Shown piece after piece: positions 16,277-25,089 of a stretch of 64,000 nucleotides of DNA. This DNA comes from JBMOKT01 sp049323895 (GTDB lineage Bacteria > Bacillota > Peptococcia > Peptococcales > BICA1-8): positions 9,068-73,067 of the forward strand of contig JBMOKT010000022.1 in assembly GCA_049323895.1 (NCBI GenBank), in the 5' to 3' direction. Position numbers and translations under genes: made by a program. Numbering within the stretch: position 1 is the stretch's first letter; every line of letters starts with the position of its first letter. The notes under the pieces are model-generated. The model was not told the origin of the DNA. It made no database searches and saw only the letters and a list, made by a program, of their open reading frames with translations.

Positions 16277-17779
16277 TTATAATGTTACACCGTCTCTGAG
16301 TATCCCAATTTCATAGTAGTTATTTTTCTCTGTCATAGTCTTTACTTCTCCACTAGCTACTTTTATAATTAAGTCCAATAATCTAGCTGCAAGGTTATCT
16401 ATATTTTCACCACTTAATAATTCCCCGGCATTAAAATCATTCCAATGTTTTTTTCTTTCATATAACTGACTATTAGTGGAAATTCTTAAGGTAGGACCGG
16501 CAAAACCCCCAGGGGTCCCTCTACCGGTGGTAAAAATCATTAAATTACATCCTGCCGCAAACTGTGCAGTTACCCCTACTAAGTCATTGCCCGGACCGCT
16601 TAAAAGATTCAGCCCACTATGCTTTATAAGCTCTCCGTATTCTATGACGTCTTCAACAACCGCTTCTCCGCCTTTTAGAATACAGCCTAACGATTTTTCT
16701 TCCAGGGTAGTTATGCCTCCCGCCCTATTACCCTGTGTGGGATTTTCGTTTGCTTCTTCACCATATTTTGAAAAATACATTTTATAATTTTCAATTAAAT
16801 CTGCAATCTTTGTAAATACCTGTTGGTTTTTAGCCCTATTCATTAATATCTGTTCCGCCCCAAACATCTCAGGAACTTCAGTCATAATGACACTGCCGCC
16901 CTGGGCAATAATCTCATTACTTACCTTGCCCACCAGGGGATTGGCCGTTATTCCTGACAAACCATCGGAGCCGCCACAATTAACACCTATAGTTAACTTA
17001 GAAATACTGAGGGTTTCCCTTGAAAAAGAAACAGTGTACTCATACAGTTGTTTTAATAACTGGATTCCAGTTTCAAATTCATCTTCACAATCCTGCAATA
17101 CCAAGAACTTAATACGTTTTTCATCTATCTCACCTAAATATGGTTTAAATACATCCAAAGAATTTATTTCACACCCTAAACTTACAATTAAAACGGCTCC
17201 CGCGTTGGGGTTTTTGGCTAAATTAGCCAGTATTTTTTGAGTATACTCCAAGTCCTTTCCTGTCTGACTGCATCCATAGGGATGACAAAGGGGTAAAAAC
17301 CCATCAAAGTTTTCAGATTTGGGGTAGACCAAGTTGGCCATTTCAGCCAGCTTAGTGATAGGTCCGTTGACACAAAAAACCATTGGGATAAGGTAGACAT
17401 GATTTCTAATTCCGGTCAAACCGTTTTCCCGTAGATAACCATTAAAATACAAGTTATTATTAGATTTACTGTATTCAGTTAACTGGGGATTATATAGATA
17501 AGAATTACCTCCATGCAAGCTGCTTTCCATGTTATGGGTGTGTACCCAATCGCCGGGAAAAATATCCTGGGCAGCAATTCCAATAGGATACCCATATTTT
17601 AAGACCTTTTCACCTTTTAATATTTTTTTAATTGCAATCTTATGCCCTGGCAGAATTTCATTGTTGACCCTAACCTCTTCATCGGAAATGAGTATAACTG
17701 TGTCTTTGTTTATTTTTTTTGTAGCTACCACAACAGAATCTTTATCATTTATCTGAAAAAAACCGGACCTGTTATCCAT
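16277..17779 (-). CDS. uxaA: Altronate dehydratase (UxaA) family
   Basis: A 500-residue enzyme of the UxaA/GarD family, which dehydrates D-altronate (or galactarate) to a 2-keto-3-deoxy sugar acid using iron. The N-terminal SAF domain ends in KYGYPIGIAAQDIFPGDWVHTHN, and the catalytic part carries CGGSDGLSGITANP, TEVPEMFGAEQILM, AGGITTLEEKSLGC, FTTGRGTPGG and the final GILRDGVTL, all close to E. coli UxaA. The similarity favours altronate over galactarate. Good site GGAGAAAA before ATG 17779. Placed between the TRAP transporter and dgoD; an altronate oxidoreductase or KDG kinase is not in the window. Confidence 0.88.
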   Translation of the reverse strand: MDNRSGFFQINDKDSVVVATKKINKDTVILISDEEVRVNNEILPGHKIAIKKILKGEKVLKYGYPIGIAAQDIFPGDWVHTHNMESSLHGGNSYLYNPQLTEYSKSNNNLYFNGYLRENGLTGIRNHVYLIPMVFCVNGPITKLAEMANLVYPKSENFDGFLPLCHPYGCSQTGKDLEYTQKILANLAKNPNAGAVLIVSLGCEINSLDVFKPYLGEIDEKRIKFLVLQDCEDEFETGIQLLKQLYEYTVSFSRETLSISKLTIGVNCGGSDGLSGITANPLVGKVSNEIIAQGGSVIMTEVPEMFGAEQILMNRAKNQQVFTKIADLIENYKMYFSKYGEEANENPTQGNRAGGITTLEEKSLGCILKGGEAVVEDVIEYGELIKHSGLNLLSGPGNDLVGVTAQFAAGCNLMIFTTGRGTPGGFAGPTLRISTNSQLYERKKHWNDFNAGELLSGENIDNLAARLLDLIIKVASGEVKTMTEKNNYYEIGILRDGVTL

Positions 17780-17796
17780 AAATTTTCTCCTTTAAA

Positions 17797-19074
17797 CTAA
17801 TATAACAAGTTTAGTGGCGCTAAGATAATTTGCGGGAAAAATACATAAAGGAATAACACAACAATTTCAGCAATTAAAAATGGTATAACCCCCCGTATCA
17901 TCCTGGGGAAGGATATATTACCTATACTACAACCTAAATATAAAATTGTTCCCACCGGTGGCGTTATTAGCCCTATTGTTAAATTTAATATCATTATTAC
18001 TCCAAAGAAATATGGATCTATTCCGGCTACCTTAATTATAGGAAAAAGCACTGGAGCAAATATTAAAACCGCTGGAGTAAGGTCCATAACCATTCCTAAC
18101 AGGAATAAAAAAATGTTTAAAATTATTAGCAATAAAAGGGGGCTGTCACTAAAGCCGGTAAATAATGAAGCCACCTGCAGCGGTATTTGTTGAACTGTTA
18201 ATAGCCATGCAACAGCAGATGCGGCGGCAACAATAAACATAACGACACTTGTCATTTTAGCTGCATCTATAAAAATCTTAGGCAAGTCCTTAAATCCTAT
18301 TTCTTTATAAACAAATAGGGCTATAATAAATGCATAAACAACAGCAAATGAACCCGCTTCTGTTGGAGTAAATATCCCAAACCTGATTCCTCCCACAATA
18401 ATCAGCGGCATGGCTAATGCTGGCAAAGATCTTTTTGTTATCTGCCTTACCTCTTCTTTTGTATAGGTGACTGTATCGGTATACCCATCTTTTTTTGCGA
18501 CCCAACGCCAACTAACCATCAAAGCAATACCTAAAATGATGCCGGGGACCAATCCTGCTAAAAATAATTTGCCAATGGAAATTCCAACAGTGACTCCTAG
18601 TAAAATCATTGGAATACTTGGAGGAATAATTGGGGCAATAACTGCACCGGAACAAATCAACCCCGTAGCTCGTTCCACATTATATCCTTTACTGACCATT
18701 AAAGGGACAAGGATACTTCCCAAAGCTGCCGCATCAGCTACAGCACTACCTGACAAGCCTGCAAAGATCATACTGGCTATAATTGCTGCATACCCTAATC
18801 CGCCTTTAACCCTACCTACCAATATGTTAGCAAAATCTACAATTTGTTTGGATAAGCCGCCGCGAGACATAATTTCACCGGCCAGCATAAAGAAAGGTAC
18901 TGCCATAAGAGGAAAGTTGTTTGCACCCATAACCATGGACTGAGCAATAACCTCGGGGTTAAAATTACCTGCATACAGCATTAAAATAATGGCGCATACA
19001 ATTAAAACAATGGCAATGGGCATTCCTAAAGCCAATAGTACAAATAAGGAACCTAAAAATACAATTAATGACAA
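17797..19074 (-). CDS. dctM: TRAP transporter large permease DctM
   Basis: The 425-residue membrane subunit (about 12 helices) that forms the sodium-driven channel of a TRAP uptake system. Family marks include GMPIAIVLIV, a PFFMLAGEIMSRGGLS motif, GLSGSAVADAAALG and IIPPSIPMILLG. Its gene begins two bases after dctQ ends. With the neighbouring dehydratases the cargo is probably a sugar acid, which is inference. Confidence 0.95.
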   Translation of the reverse strand: MSLIVFLGSLFVLLALGMPIAIVLIVCAIILMLYAGNFNPEVIAQSMVMGANNFPLMAVPFFMLAGEIMSRGGLSKQIVDFANILVGRVKGGLGYAAIIASMIFAGLSGSAVADAAALGSILVPLMVSKGYNVERATGLICSGAVIAPIIPPSIPMILLGVTVGISIGKLFLAGLVPGIILGIALMVSWRWVAKKDGYTDTVTYTKEEVRQITKRSLPALAMPLIIVGGIRFGIFTPTEAGSFAVVYAFIIALFVYKEIGFKDLPKIFIDAAKMTSVVMFIVAAASAVAWLLTVQQIPLQVASLFTGFSDSPLLLLIILNIFLFLLGMVMDLTPAVLIFAPVLFPIIKVAGIDPYFFGVIMILNLTIGLITPPVGTILYLGCSIGNISFPRMIRGVIPFLIAEIVVLFLYVFFPQIILAPLNLLY

Positions 19075-19076
19075 AG

Positions 19077-19553
19077 CTATCCCTCCCTTTTGCCACTTCT
19101 AAAAAACTTATATGCATCATTAAAAACTAAACCCAGCATAGCAGATGTTGCGATAGTAAGTGAGAAAGCCATTATCCCAAAAGGTATTCCCGTTGCAGGA
19201 CCGAGAGAAGGCATGCTGGTTTTTGTATAAGAAATGCTCCCAACCAGGACTATACATAGTCCCAACAGCATGACAAGGTAACTCAAAGCTTTTATTACAA
19301 TTAATTTTGTTCCTTTTAAATAGTCAACTAAAACACTAACCCCTACATGCTGACCATCTTTAAAAGCGGCAATAGTCCCTAAGAATACTGTCCATATAAA
19401 AAAATAACGACTTAATTCTTCAACCTGGGTTATACCAGTATTAAACACATATCTTAAAAATGCGTTGGTAAATACAAATAAAACCATTAGGCTGAGAGCA
19501 AAAACAATAAATGCATTAAACACTTTACCTAATATTTTTTGAATTCTATCCAT
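19077..19553 (-). CDS. dctQ: TRAP transporter small permease DctQ
   Basis: A 158-residue protein with four membrane helices, the small subunit that joins DctM. TNAFLRYVFNTGITQVEELSRYFFIWTVFLG is split over helices 1 and 2 as is usual, and GATGIPF-like sequence (GPATGIPFGIM) precedes the last helix. It is separated from dctP by 67 bp that contain a perfect 18-bp hairpin, and it abuts dctM. Confidence 0.92.
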   Translation of the reverse strand: MDRIQKILGKVFNAFIVFALSLMVLFVFTNAFLRYVFNTGITQVEELSRYFFIWTVFLGTIAAFKDGQHVGVSVLVDYLKGTKLIVIKALSYLVMLLGLCIVLVGSISYTKTSMPSLGPATGIPFGIMAFSLTIATSAMLGLVFNDAYKFFRSGKREG

Positions 19554-19570
19554 TATGTCCCCCCTCCTAT

Positions 19571-19611
19571 TACAATGTAACTGCCTACTCTTTGTAGGCA
19601 GTTACATTGTA
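19571..19611. repeat. Perfect 18-bp hairpin between dctP and dctQ
   Basis: TACAATGTAACTGCCTAC (19571-19588) is exactly complementary to 19594-19611 with a five-base loop. On the transcribed minus strand it is followed by AATAGGAGGGGGG, the dctQ ribosome binding site, and not by a T-run, so it is a stabilising or partial-termination element between the high-copy binding protein and the membrane subunits rather than a standard terminator. Confidence 0.8.
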
Positions 19612-19620
19612 TTGGTCTTT

Positions 19621-20661
19621 TTATTTCAATGAATCAATTAATTTACACAGTTCCTCTGCACCCGGGTATTTTTCAAACCACCAAGGGTCATTCACATTCT
19701 GTGACTCCATAAGTTTTGCTTTAAATTCAGCATCGGGCATGACAATTTCTATTCCTTTTTCCTTAAGGAATTGTACATCCGCATCTTCATTTGCCTTTGA
19801 AATTTCCCAGTTGTATTTAATAGCTTCTTCAGCCGAGTCTGCTACAATCTTTTGGTAATCGGCAGGCAAGCCTTGATAGAATTTCTCATTTAATATCCAC
19901 GCACATGGAGTAAACAAATGTCCTGTATGTACCATGTATGGCTGAACCTCATAAAAACTAGAAGCACGTACAGTTGCATATGGGTTATCCTGTCCATCAA
20001 CTACCTTTTGTTCCAATGCTGTAAAGAGCTCAGCAAATGACATTGGAGTTGGGTTTGCCCCCCAGGCCTCTGCCATTTTTATATAATATGGTACGTTAGG
20101 AACCCTTAAACGCAAACCTTTTAAATCGTCAAAATCTTCAATTTTTTTACTAGAGGAAATCATTCGCCATCCATTAACTGCCCAGCCTAAAACTCTAAAT
20201 CCGGCCTTATCAATGATTCCTTTGGACATTATATCGCCGACTTTTGCCTCAAAATATGCCTTTTCTGCATGTTGCCAGCTTTCAAACAAATACGGCTTCT
20301 CTGCTACTGCAATCAAGGGAGCATAAGTGTTTATCATTGTACCGGTGACACCCATCTCTACAGAGCCGGCTTTTATACTATCAATATAAGTATCCTCGCT
20401 GCCCAATTGACTGCTTGGAAAAATACTTACTTTTATATTTCCATTCGTCTTGGTTTCAACATTTTCTTTAAACTTTTCCAGGGATTTTACCATTGGATGG
20501 GACGGGTCAAACCAAGTTGCCACCTTAATCTCGTATTTTTTGGCAGGCTCTTCTTTTTTGCCTTCAGGAACAGGAGCCTCTTTACTAGCTCCTCCACACC
20601 CTGTAAGAACTAAAGAAAGTACAAACATAATAAGAACAAGCATGGACATTTTTCTTTTCAT
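19621..20661 (-). CDS. dctP: TRAP transporter substrate-binding lipoprotein DctP
   Basis: A 346-residue extracytoplasmic receptor. The signal peptide ends in the lipobox LTGC, with the lipid-bearing cysteine at residue 22, followed by a Glu/Lys/Pro-rich linker. The mature part shows the DctP pattern VATWFDPSHPMVKSLEKF, IKVSIFPSSQLG and GLRLRVPN, whose conserved Arg normally holds the ligand carboxylate. A sugar acid is expected from the neighbours. It follows crt by about 95 bp without a clear terminator, so read-through from the CoA genes is possible. Confidence 0.94.
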   Translation of the reverse strand: MKRKMSMLVLIMFVLSLVLTGCGGASKEAPVPEGKKEEPAKKYEIKVATWFDPSHPMVKSLEKFKENVETKTNGNIKVSIFPSSQLGSEDTYIDSIKAGSVEMGVTGTMINTYAPLIAVAEKPYLFESWQHAEKAYFEAKVGDIMSKGIIDKAGFRVLGWAVNGWRMISSSKKIEDFDDLKGLRLRVPNVPYYIKMAEAWGANPTPMSFAELFTALEQKVVDGQDNPYATVRASSFYEVQPYMVHTGHLFTPCAWILNEKFYQGLPADYQKIVADSAEEAIKYNWEISKANEDADVQFLKEKGIEIVMPDAEFKAKLMESQNVNDPWWFEKYPGAEELCKLIDSLK

Positions 20662-20755
20662 AAATAAGTTCCCCCGTTTCTTTATTAATTTTTAATTGTA
20701 AAGAGTTTTATTTTTTCCCCCCTTTAAGGTTAATCTCTCTTACAGGCAACCCACA

Positions 20756-21541
20756 CTAATTACCTGTAAAATTAGGCTTTCTTTTTTCAACAAAGGCGGT
20801 CATTCCTTCAACCCTATCCTGTGTGCTAAAGGTTGTGGTATATGCCTCAGCCTCATAAGCAATACCTGAATCCAAATCCATATCCAGACCATTATTAATT
20901 GCCTTTTTAGCCATCATCACAGCCACCGGCGCCTTAGACATAATTGTTTTAGCAACTTCTTTGGCTTTATTTATAAGTTCCTCAGGTGCTACTACCTTAT
21001 CAACTAAGCCAAATTGAAAAGCCTGTTCGGCCGTCATCATTTCCCCGGTAAAAATATAATATTTAGCTTTACCTTTACCTATTAGCCTAGGCAGCCTCTG
21101 GGTACCACCATAACCGGGAATTATTCCTAGGTTTACTTCCGGCTGACCAAATTTTGCCTTCTCAGATGCAATTCGGATGTCACAGGCCATGGCAATTTCA
21201 CATCCACCGCCTAAAGCAAACCCATTTACGGCAGCAATTACCGGCTTAGGCAAATTTTCTATTTCCGTAAAAACTTCTTGCCCTAAAATAGTCATGTTTC
21301 TTCCATCCAGGACATTTAAGTCCTTCATTTGTGCTATATCAGCACCTGCAACAAAGGCCTTTTCCCCTGCTCCGGTAATAATTAAAGCCTGAACTTCCTC
21401 ATTATTAGCGGCTGCTTTGACGGCATCCCTTATTTCTATAAGTGTTTCTGTATTTAAGGCATTTAAAGCCTTGGGGCGGTTTATAGTTAATGTTAGTATT
21501 CCTTCTGAAATAATAATAAGAATGTTATTATAATCGCTCAT
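20756..21541 (-). CDS. crt: Enoyl-CoA hydratase (crotonase)
   Basis: A 261-residue crotonase that interconverts crotonyl-CoA and 3-hydroxybutyryl-CoA. Catalytic glutamates E115 (ALGGGCE) and E135 (FGQPEVNLG) are both present, together with the oxyanion-hole GADI segment and GIIPGYGGTQRL. It lies 16 bp after hbd in a run with thiolase and abfD; in this setting it hydrates the crotonyl-CoA released by 4-hydroxybutyryl-CoA dehydratase, or acts in reverse. Confidence 0.94.
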   Translation of the reverse strand: MSDYNNILIIISEGILTLTINRPKALNALNTETLIEIRDAVKAAANNEEVQALIITGAGEKAFVAGADIAQMKDLNVLDGRNMTILGQEVFTEIENLPKPVIAAVNGFALGGGCEIAMACDIRIASEKAKFGQPEVNLGIIPGYGGTQRLPRLIGKGKAKYYIFTGEMMTAEQAFQFGLVDKVVAPEELINKAKEVAKTIMSKAPVAVMMAKKAINNGLDMDLDSGIAYEAEAYTTTFSTQDRVEGMTAFVEKRKPNFTGN

Positions 21542-21557
21542 CTAGTCCCCTCCTTTT

Positions 21558-22406
21558 TTAATATTTATAAAACCCTTCTCCACTTTTCTTGCCTAATTTC
21601 CCGGCCTTAACCATTCTTCGCAGCAATGGACAGGGTCTGTATTTGGGGTCTCCATACTCCTTATAAAGCACTTCCATTACAGCTAAAAGCACGTCTAAGC
21701 CTATTAAATCCGTTAAAGCCAAGGGTCCCATGGGGTGATTGCATCCGTTGACCATTCCTTTATCGATATCCTCTACAGAAGCTACTCCCTCATCTAGCAA
21801 ATATACTGCCTCGTTTAGCATAGGGTCTAATAGTCGATTTACAATAAATCCCGGGCTGTCTTTGGAAATTACAGTCACTTTTCCAAGCCTTTCTCCTATT
21901 TCTTGAGCAGCTTGCAAGGTTTCTTCAGATGTGTCTAAACCTTTTGTGATTTCTAACAATTTCATTACGGGAACCGGGTTGAAAAAGTGCATGCCTACTA
22001 CTTTAGTAGCACGTTTAGTATTAGCAGCAATTTGTGTGATGGAAATGGATGAGGTATTGCTGGCTAAAATAGCATCTGACTTGCATATTTCATCTAATAT
22101 CTTGAATACTTGACCTTTGATAACTTCGTTTTCTACTATGGCTTCAATAACCAGGTCTGCATCTTTGGCATCTGATAGATTGGAAGAAATACTAAGTTTT
22201 CCTAATGCATTAGAAGCCTCTTCTTCGGTTATTTTGCCCTTTTCCACCAGTCTTTCAATTCTTTTTTCTATATTGCCTTTTGCTTTCGCTAAGAAATTTG
22301 CATCTACATCATTAAGAATCACCTTATACCCAGACTGGATTGCAACCTGGGCAATCCCGGAACCCATCTGCCCTGCACCTATTATATATATTTCTTGAAC
22401 ATTCAT
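21558..22406 (-). CDS. hbd: 3-hydroxybutyryl-CoA dehydrogenase
   Basis: A 282-residue NAD(P)-dependent dehydrogenase linking 3-hydroxybutyryl-CoA and acetoacetyl-CoA. The Rossmann motif IGAGQMGSGIAQ is near the start, MHFFNPVPVMKL contains the catalytic His, and KDSPGFIVNRLL and GCNHPMGPLALTDLIGLD are standard. ATG 22406 is eight bases after AAGGGG; a GTG nine bases upstream overlaps that site. It sits 12 bp after the thiolase gene. Confidence 0.95.
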   Translation of the reverse strand: MNVQEIYIIGAGQMGSGIAQVAIQSGYKVILNDVDANFLAKAKGNIEKRIERLVEKGKITEEEASNALGKLSISSNLSDAKDADLVIEAIVENEVIKGQVFKILDEICKSDAILASNTSSISITQIAANTKRATKVVGMHFFNPVPVMKLLEITKGLDTSEETLQAAQEIGERLGKVTVISKDSPGFIVNRLLDPMLNEAVYLLDEGVASVEDIDKGMVNGCNHPMGPLALTDLIGLDVLLAVMEVLYKEYGDPKYRPCPLLRRMVKAGKLGKKSGEGFYKY

Positions 22407-22418
22407 GTCTTTCACCCC

Positions 22419-23597
22419 TTAACATCTTTCTACTAAGGTAGCAATGCCCTGCCCGCCGCCTATACACAGGGATATAATTCCCCGTTTAGCCTGGCGGCGC
22501 TCCAATTCATACATCATAGCAATTACTAATCTGGCTCCAGTACACCCCACAGGATGACCTAAAGCAATTGCTCCGCCATTGACATTTACTTTTTGAGGGT
22601 CAAGACCCAAATCTTTAACGCAGGCAACTGCCTGGGCTGCAAAGGCTTCATTAAGCTCAAACAAATCTATGTCATTTTTTGTGAGTCCCGTTTTGCTTAA
22701 AAGCTTATTAATGGTGGGAACAGGGGCATAACCCATAATAGATGGATCAACTCCGGCTGATGCCTGGGCAATAATTTTCAAACGGGGTTTAATGCCTAAT
22801 TGGTCAGCTTTTCTTTTCGACATCATTACCACTGCTGCTGCCCCGTCATTAATACTGGATGCGTTGCCGGCTGTGACTGTTCCATCTTTTTTAAATACTG
22901 GCCTTAAGCTTCTTAACTTTTCTAAAGACAAATCATGCCTAATGCTTTCGTCCTCGGCAAATTCTATAACTTCTTTTTTCTTAGTCATAGGGACCGGCAC
23001 AATCTGTTCTTTAAATAAACCCTCTTTGCTAGCTTTGGAAGCTTTAAGATGGCTTTGCAGGGCAAATTCATCCTGCTGCTCTCTAGTGATACCACATTTC
23101 TCTGCAACATTTTCAGCTGTTACACCCATATGGTAGTTAACAAAAGGATCAATCAATCCATCGTAAAGCATTCCGTCTAAAAGCTCTCCGCTGCCCATTC
23201 TGTAGCCATAACGGGCTTTTTTAAGAAGATAGGGTATTTCACTCATGGTTTCACAGCCACCGGCAACAATAATATCGGCATCCCCTACCATTATGGCTTG
23301 TGCCGCTAGATTTATAGCCTTTAATCCTGTTCCGCAGTTTTTATTAGGGGTCCAGGAGGGGACCTCTGCCGGTATCCCCCCATAAATTGCAGCCTGACGG
23401 GCTGAATTTGCTTTTATCCCTGCCTGAAAATGGGTCCCTATAATTACTTCATCCACCATTTTCCCATCTATATTAGCTCTTGCTAATGCTTCTTTTACAA
23501 CAATGGCCCCTAACTCGGGTGCTTGCATTGAACTAAGAGTACCACCAAAATTACCGGTAGGTGTTCTTGCTCCAGAGACAACGACAACTTCTTGCAT
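22419..23597 (-). CDS. Acetyl-CoA acetyltransferase (thiolase)
   Basis: A 392-residue thiolase that condenses or cleaves acetoacetyl-CoA and acetyl-CoA. The acylated Cys is C88 in NKNCGTGLKAI, and GGAIALGHPVGCTGAR plus CIGGGQG supply the His and second Cys. GGAGGGG precedes ATG 23597. In this operon it completes the route from 4-hydroxybutyryl-CoA to two acetyl-CoA. Short-chain specificity is inferred from the neighbours. Confidence 0.95.
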   Translation of the reverse strand: MQEVVVVSGARTPTGNFGGTLSSMQAPELGAIVVKEALARANIDGKMVDEVIIGTHFQAGIKANSARQAAIYGGIPAEVPSWTPNKNCGTGLKAINLAAQAIMVGDADIIVAGGCETMSEIPYLLKKARYGYRMGSGELLDGMLYDGLIDPFVNYHMGVTAENVAEKCGITREQQDEFALQSHLKASKASKEGLFKEQIVPVPMTKKKEVIEFAEDESIRHDLSLEKLRSLRPVFKKDGTVTAGNASSINDGAAAVVMMSKRKADQLGIKPRLKIIAQASAGVDPSIMGYAPVPTINKLLSKTGLTKNDIDLFELNEAFAAQAVACVKDLGLDPQKVNVNGGAIALGHPVGCTGARLVIAMMYELERRQAKRGIISLCIGGGQGIATLVERC

Positions 23598-23610
23598 TAC
23601 TTTACCCCTC

Positions 23611-25089
23611 CTATTCCTGGTTTTCTTGTGTTGCTGCAGCTTCCTCTTGGGCTATTTCAGGAGTTATTTTGGCTAAATTTTTTGCAAATTGTGCCTTTTC
23701 CTTGAGGTTTGATTCGCGATACAGCATTATCCGCATTGCTTGCGGTGAACCTGCTCCATGCATTGATTCTGCCAAAGCAGTTCCACCGGTCATGTTTTCA
23801 AGCAGCCGGGCCATTCGTATGCGGTGTTCCGTTGGTACATCTGCCTTACCTTTAAAATACTTATCAATATACGGTCCTGTTGCAGGGGATTTGTAATCTT
23901 CCTCATATGGCAAGGTGGCTATAAACCCTCCCGCAATGTCATGGGCCAATCTGGAAATCTCATACATATTTTTAGTGCAGTTTAATTTCACTGTATTTGC
24001 CAGCAAGGTATCTACGTAGTAGGAACCCGCTTCCGTGGGTTTTCCTTCTGCCGAACAGGCTATTGAGCAACAGTACATTGTTTCGGCCAGGTTTATCATT
24101 TCAATTATTTTATCCTTTATATGGGAGGCGTTGGGGACTCCATTATACTCGGCCATAGACTGGGTGGCACCAATAATCACATCGGACAGACCAACCTTAC
24201 AGCCTCCATAGTTTTGTCTATGGTAGGCTGCAAATTTTTCTACATATTCTTGGGCATATTGATATTCACCACACATAAATACCCTATTCCAAGGTACAAA
24301 AACGTCATTTAATATTGTAAGGGTTTCTCCGCCTACGATGGCAAAATTAGCATTTCCTGTATCTATATCTCCCTGCAGTCTTCTTTGATCATTGGTTTGC
24401 CTTCCGAATATATGGACTACTCCGGGGGCATCTACAGGAATTGCTGCTGCCACAGCATAATCCTTATCTTCTTCCCCTAAATTTGTGGTAGGCAGTACCA
24501 GCATTTCATGGGAATTTGCCATACCTGTCTGGTGAGCTTTGGCGCCCCGAATTACTATTCCGTCTTCATTTTTTTCAACTATATGTACATACATATCCGG
24601 GTCTGCTTGCTGCCCGGGCTTGAGGCTTCTATCACCCTTTACATCAGTCATGGAACCGGCTACCATTAAGTCATTTTCCTGCACATATTTCATGTACTCT
24701 ATAAACCTTTGATGGTAGTTGGTGGCGCATTCTTTATCAATCTTATGGGTTACTATAAAGGTAGCATTTAAAGCATCCATTCCTACACACCTCTGGAAAC
24801 AGGTCCCGGTTTTCTGACTTATTTTTCTTAAAAGCTTTACCTTACTAACTAAATCATTGGTGCTCTGATGAATATGGGTAAATCTGTTTACCTTTTTGCC
24901 TGTTAAGTGGGACATGGCTGTCGCCAAGTCCTTATTGGGTCCAAAAGCCATAGCATAAGTCATGGCTGCTGAGTTTACATGAGGTCTGGTCATGGGATGA
25001 TCAACTACCGACTCAATCAATTCCCCGTTACAATAGATTATTGGCTTCAGTGCCCGCAGACTCTCAATATACTCTTTACCGGTTTTCAT
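23611..25089 (-). CDS. abfD: 4-hydroxybutyryl-CoA dehydratase / vinylacetyl-CoA delta-isomerase
   Basis: A 492-residue FAD and [4Fe-4S] enzyme that turns 4-hydroxybutyryl-CoA into crotonyl-CoA by a ketyl-radical route. It aligns along its whole length with Clostridium aminobutyricum AbfD. All four cluster ligands are kept: C97 and C101 (TCFQRCVGMDA) and H290 and C297 (YHRQNYGGCKVG). AKAHQTG, CCSIACSAEG and ESMHGAGSPQA also match. The cluster ligands separate it from the related 4-hydroxyphenylacetate hydroxylases. The last dozen residues are a Glu/Ala/Gln-rich tail. ATGA overlaps the stop of porB, so the two are translationally coupled. Confidence 0.95.
   Translation of the reverse strand: MKTGKEYIESLRALKPIIYCNGELIESVVDHPMTRPHVNSAAMTYAMAFGPNKDLATAMSHLTGKKVNRFTHIHQSTNDLVSKVKLLRKISQKTGTCFQRCVGMDALNATFIVTHKIDKECATNYHQRFIEYMKYVQENDLMVAGSMTDVKGDRSLKPGQQADPDMYVHIVEKNEDGIVIRGAKAHQTGMANSHEMLVLPTTNLGEEDKDYAVAAAIPVDAPGVVHIFGRQTNDQRRLQGDIDTGNANFAIVGGETLTILNDVFVPWNRVFMCGEYQYAQEYVEKFAAYHRQNYGGCKVGLSDVIIGATQSMAEYNGVPNASHIKDKIIEMINLAETMYCCSIACSAEGKPTEAGSYYVDTLLANTVKLNCTKNMYEISRLAHDIAGGFIATLPYEEDYKSPATGPYIDKYFKGKADVPTEHRIRMARLLENMTGGTALAESMHGAGSPQAMRIMLYRESNLKEKAQFAKNLAKITPEIAQEEAAATQENQE

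Noticed and set aside
23611..25089. Annotation as 4-hydroxyphenylacetate 3-monooxygenase
   Set aside because: The protein is in that superfamily, but the four FeS ligands C97, C101, H290 and C297 and the neighbouring CoA genes identify 4-hydroxybutyryl-CoA dehydratase.
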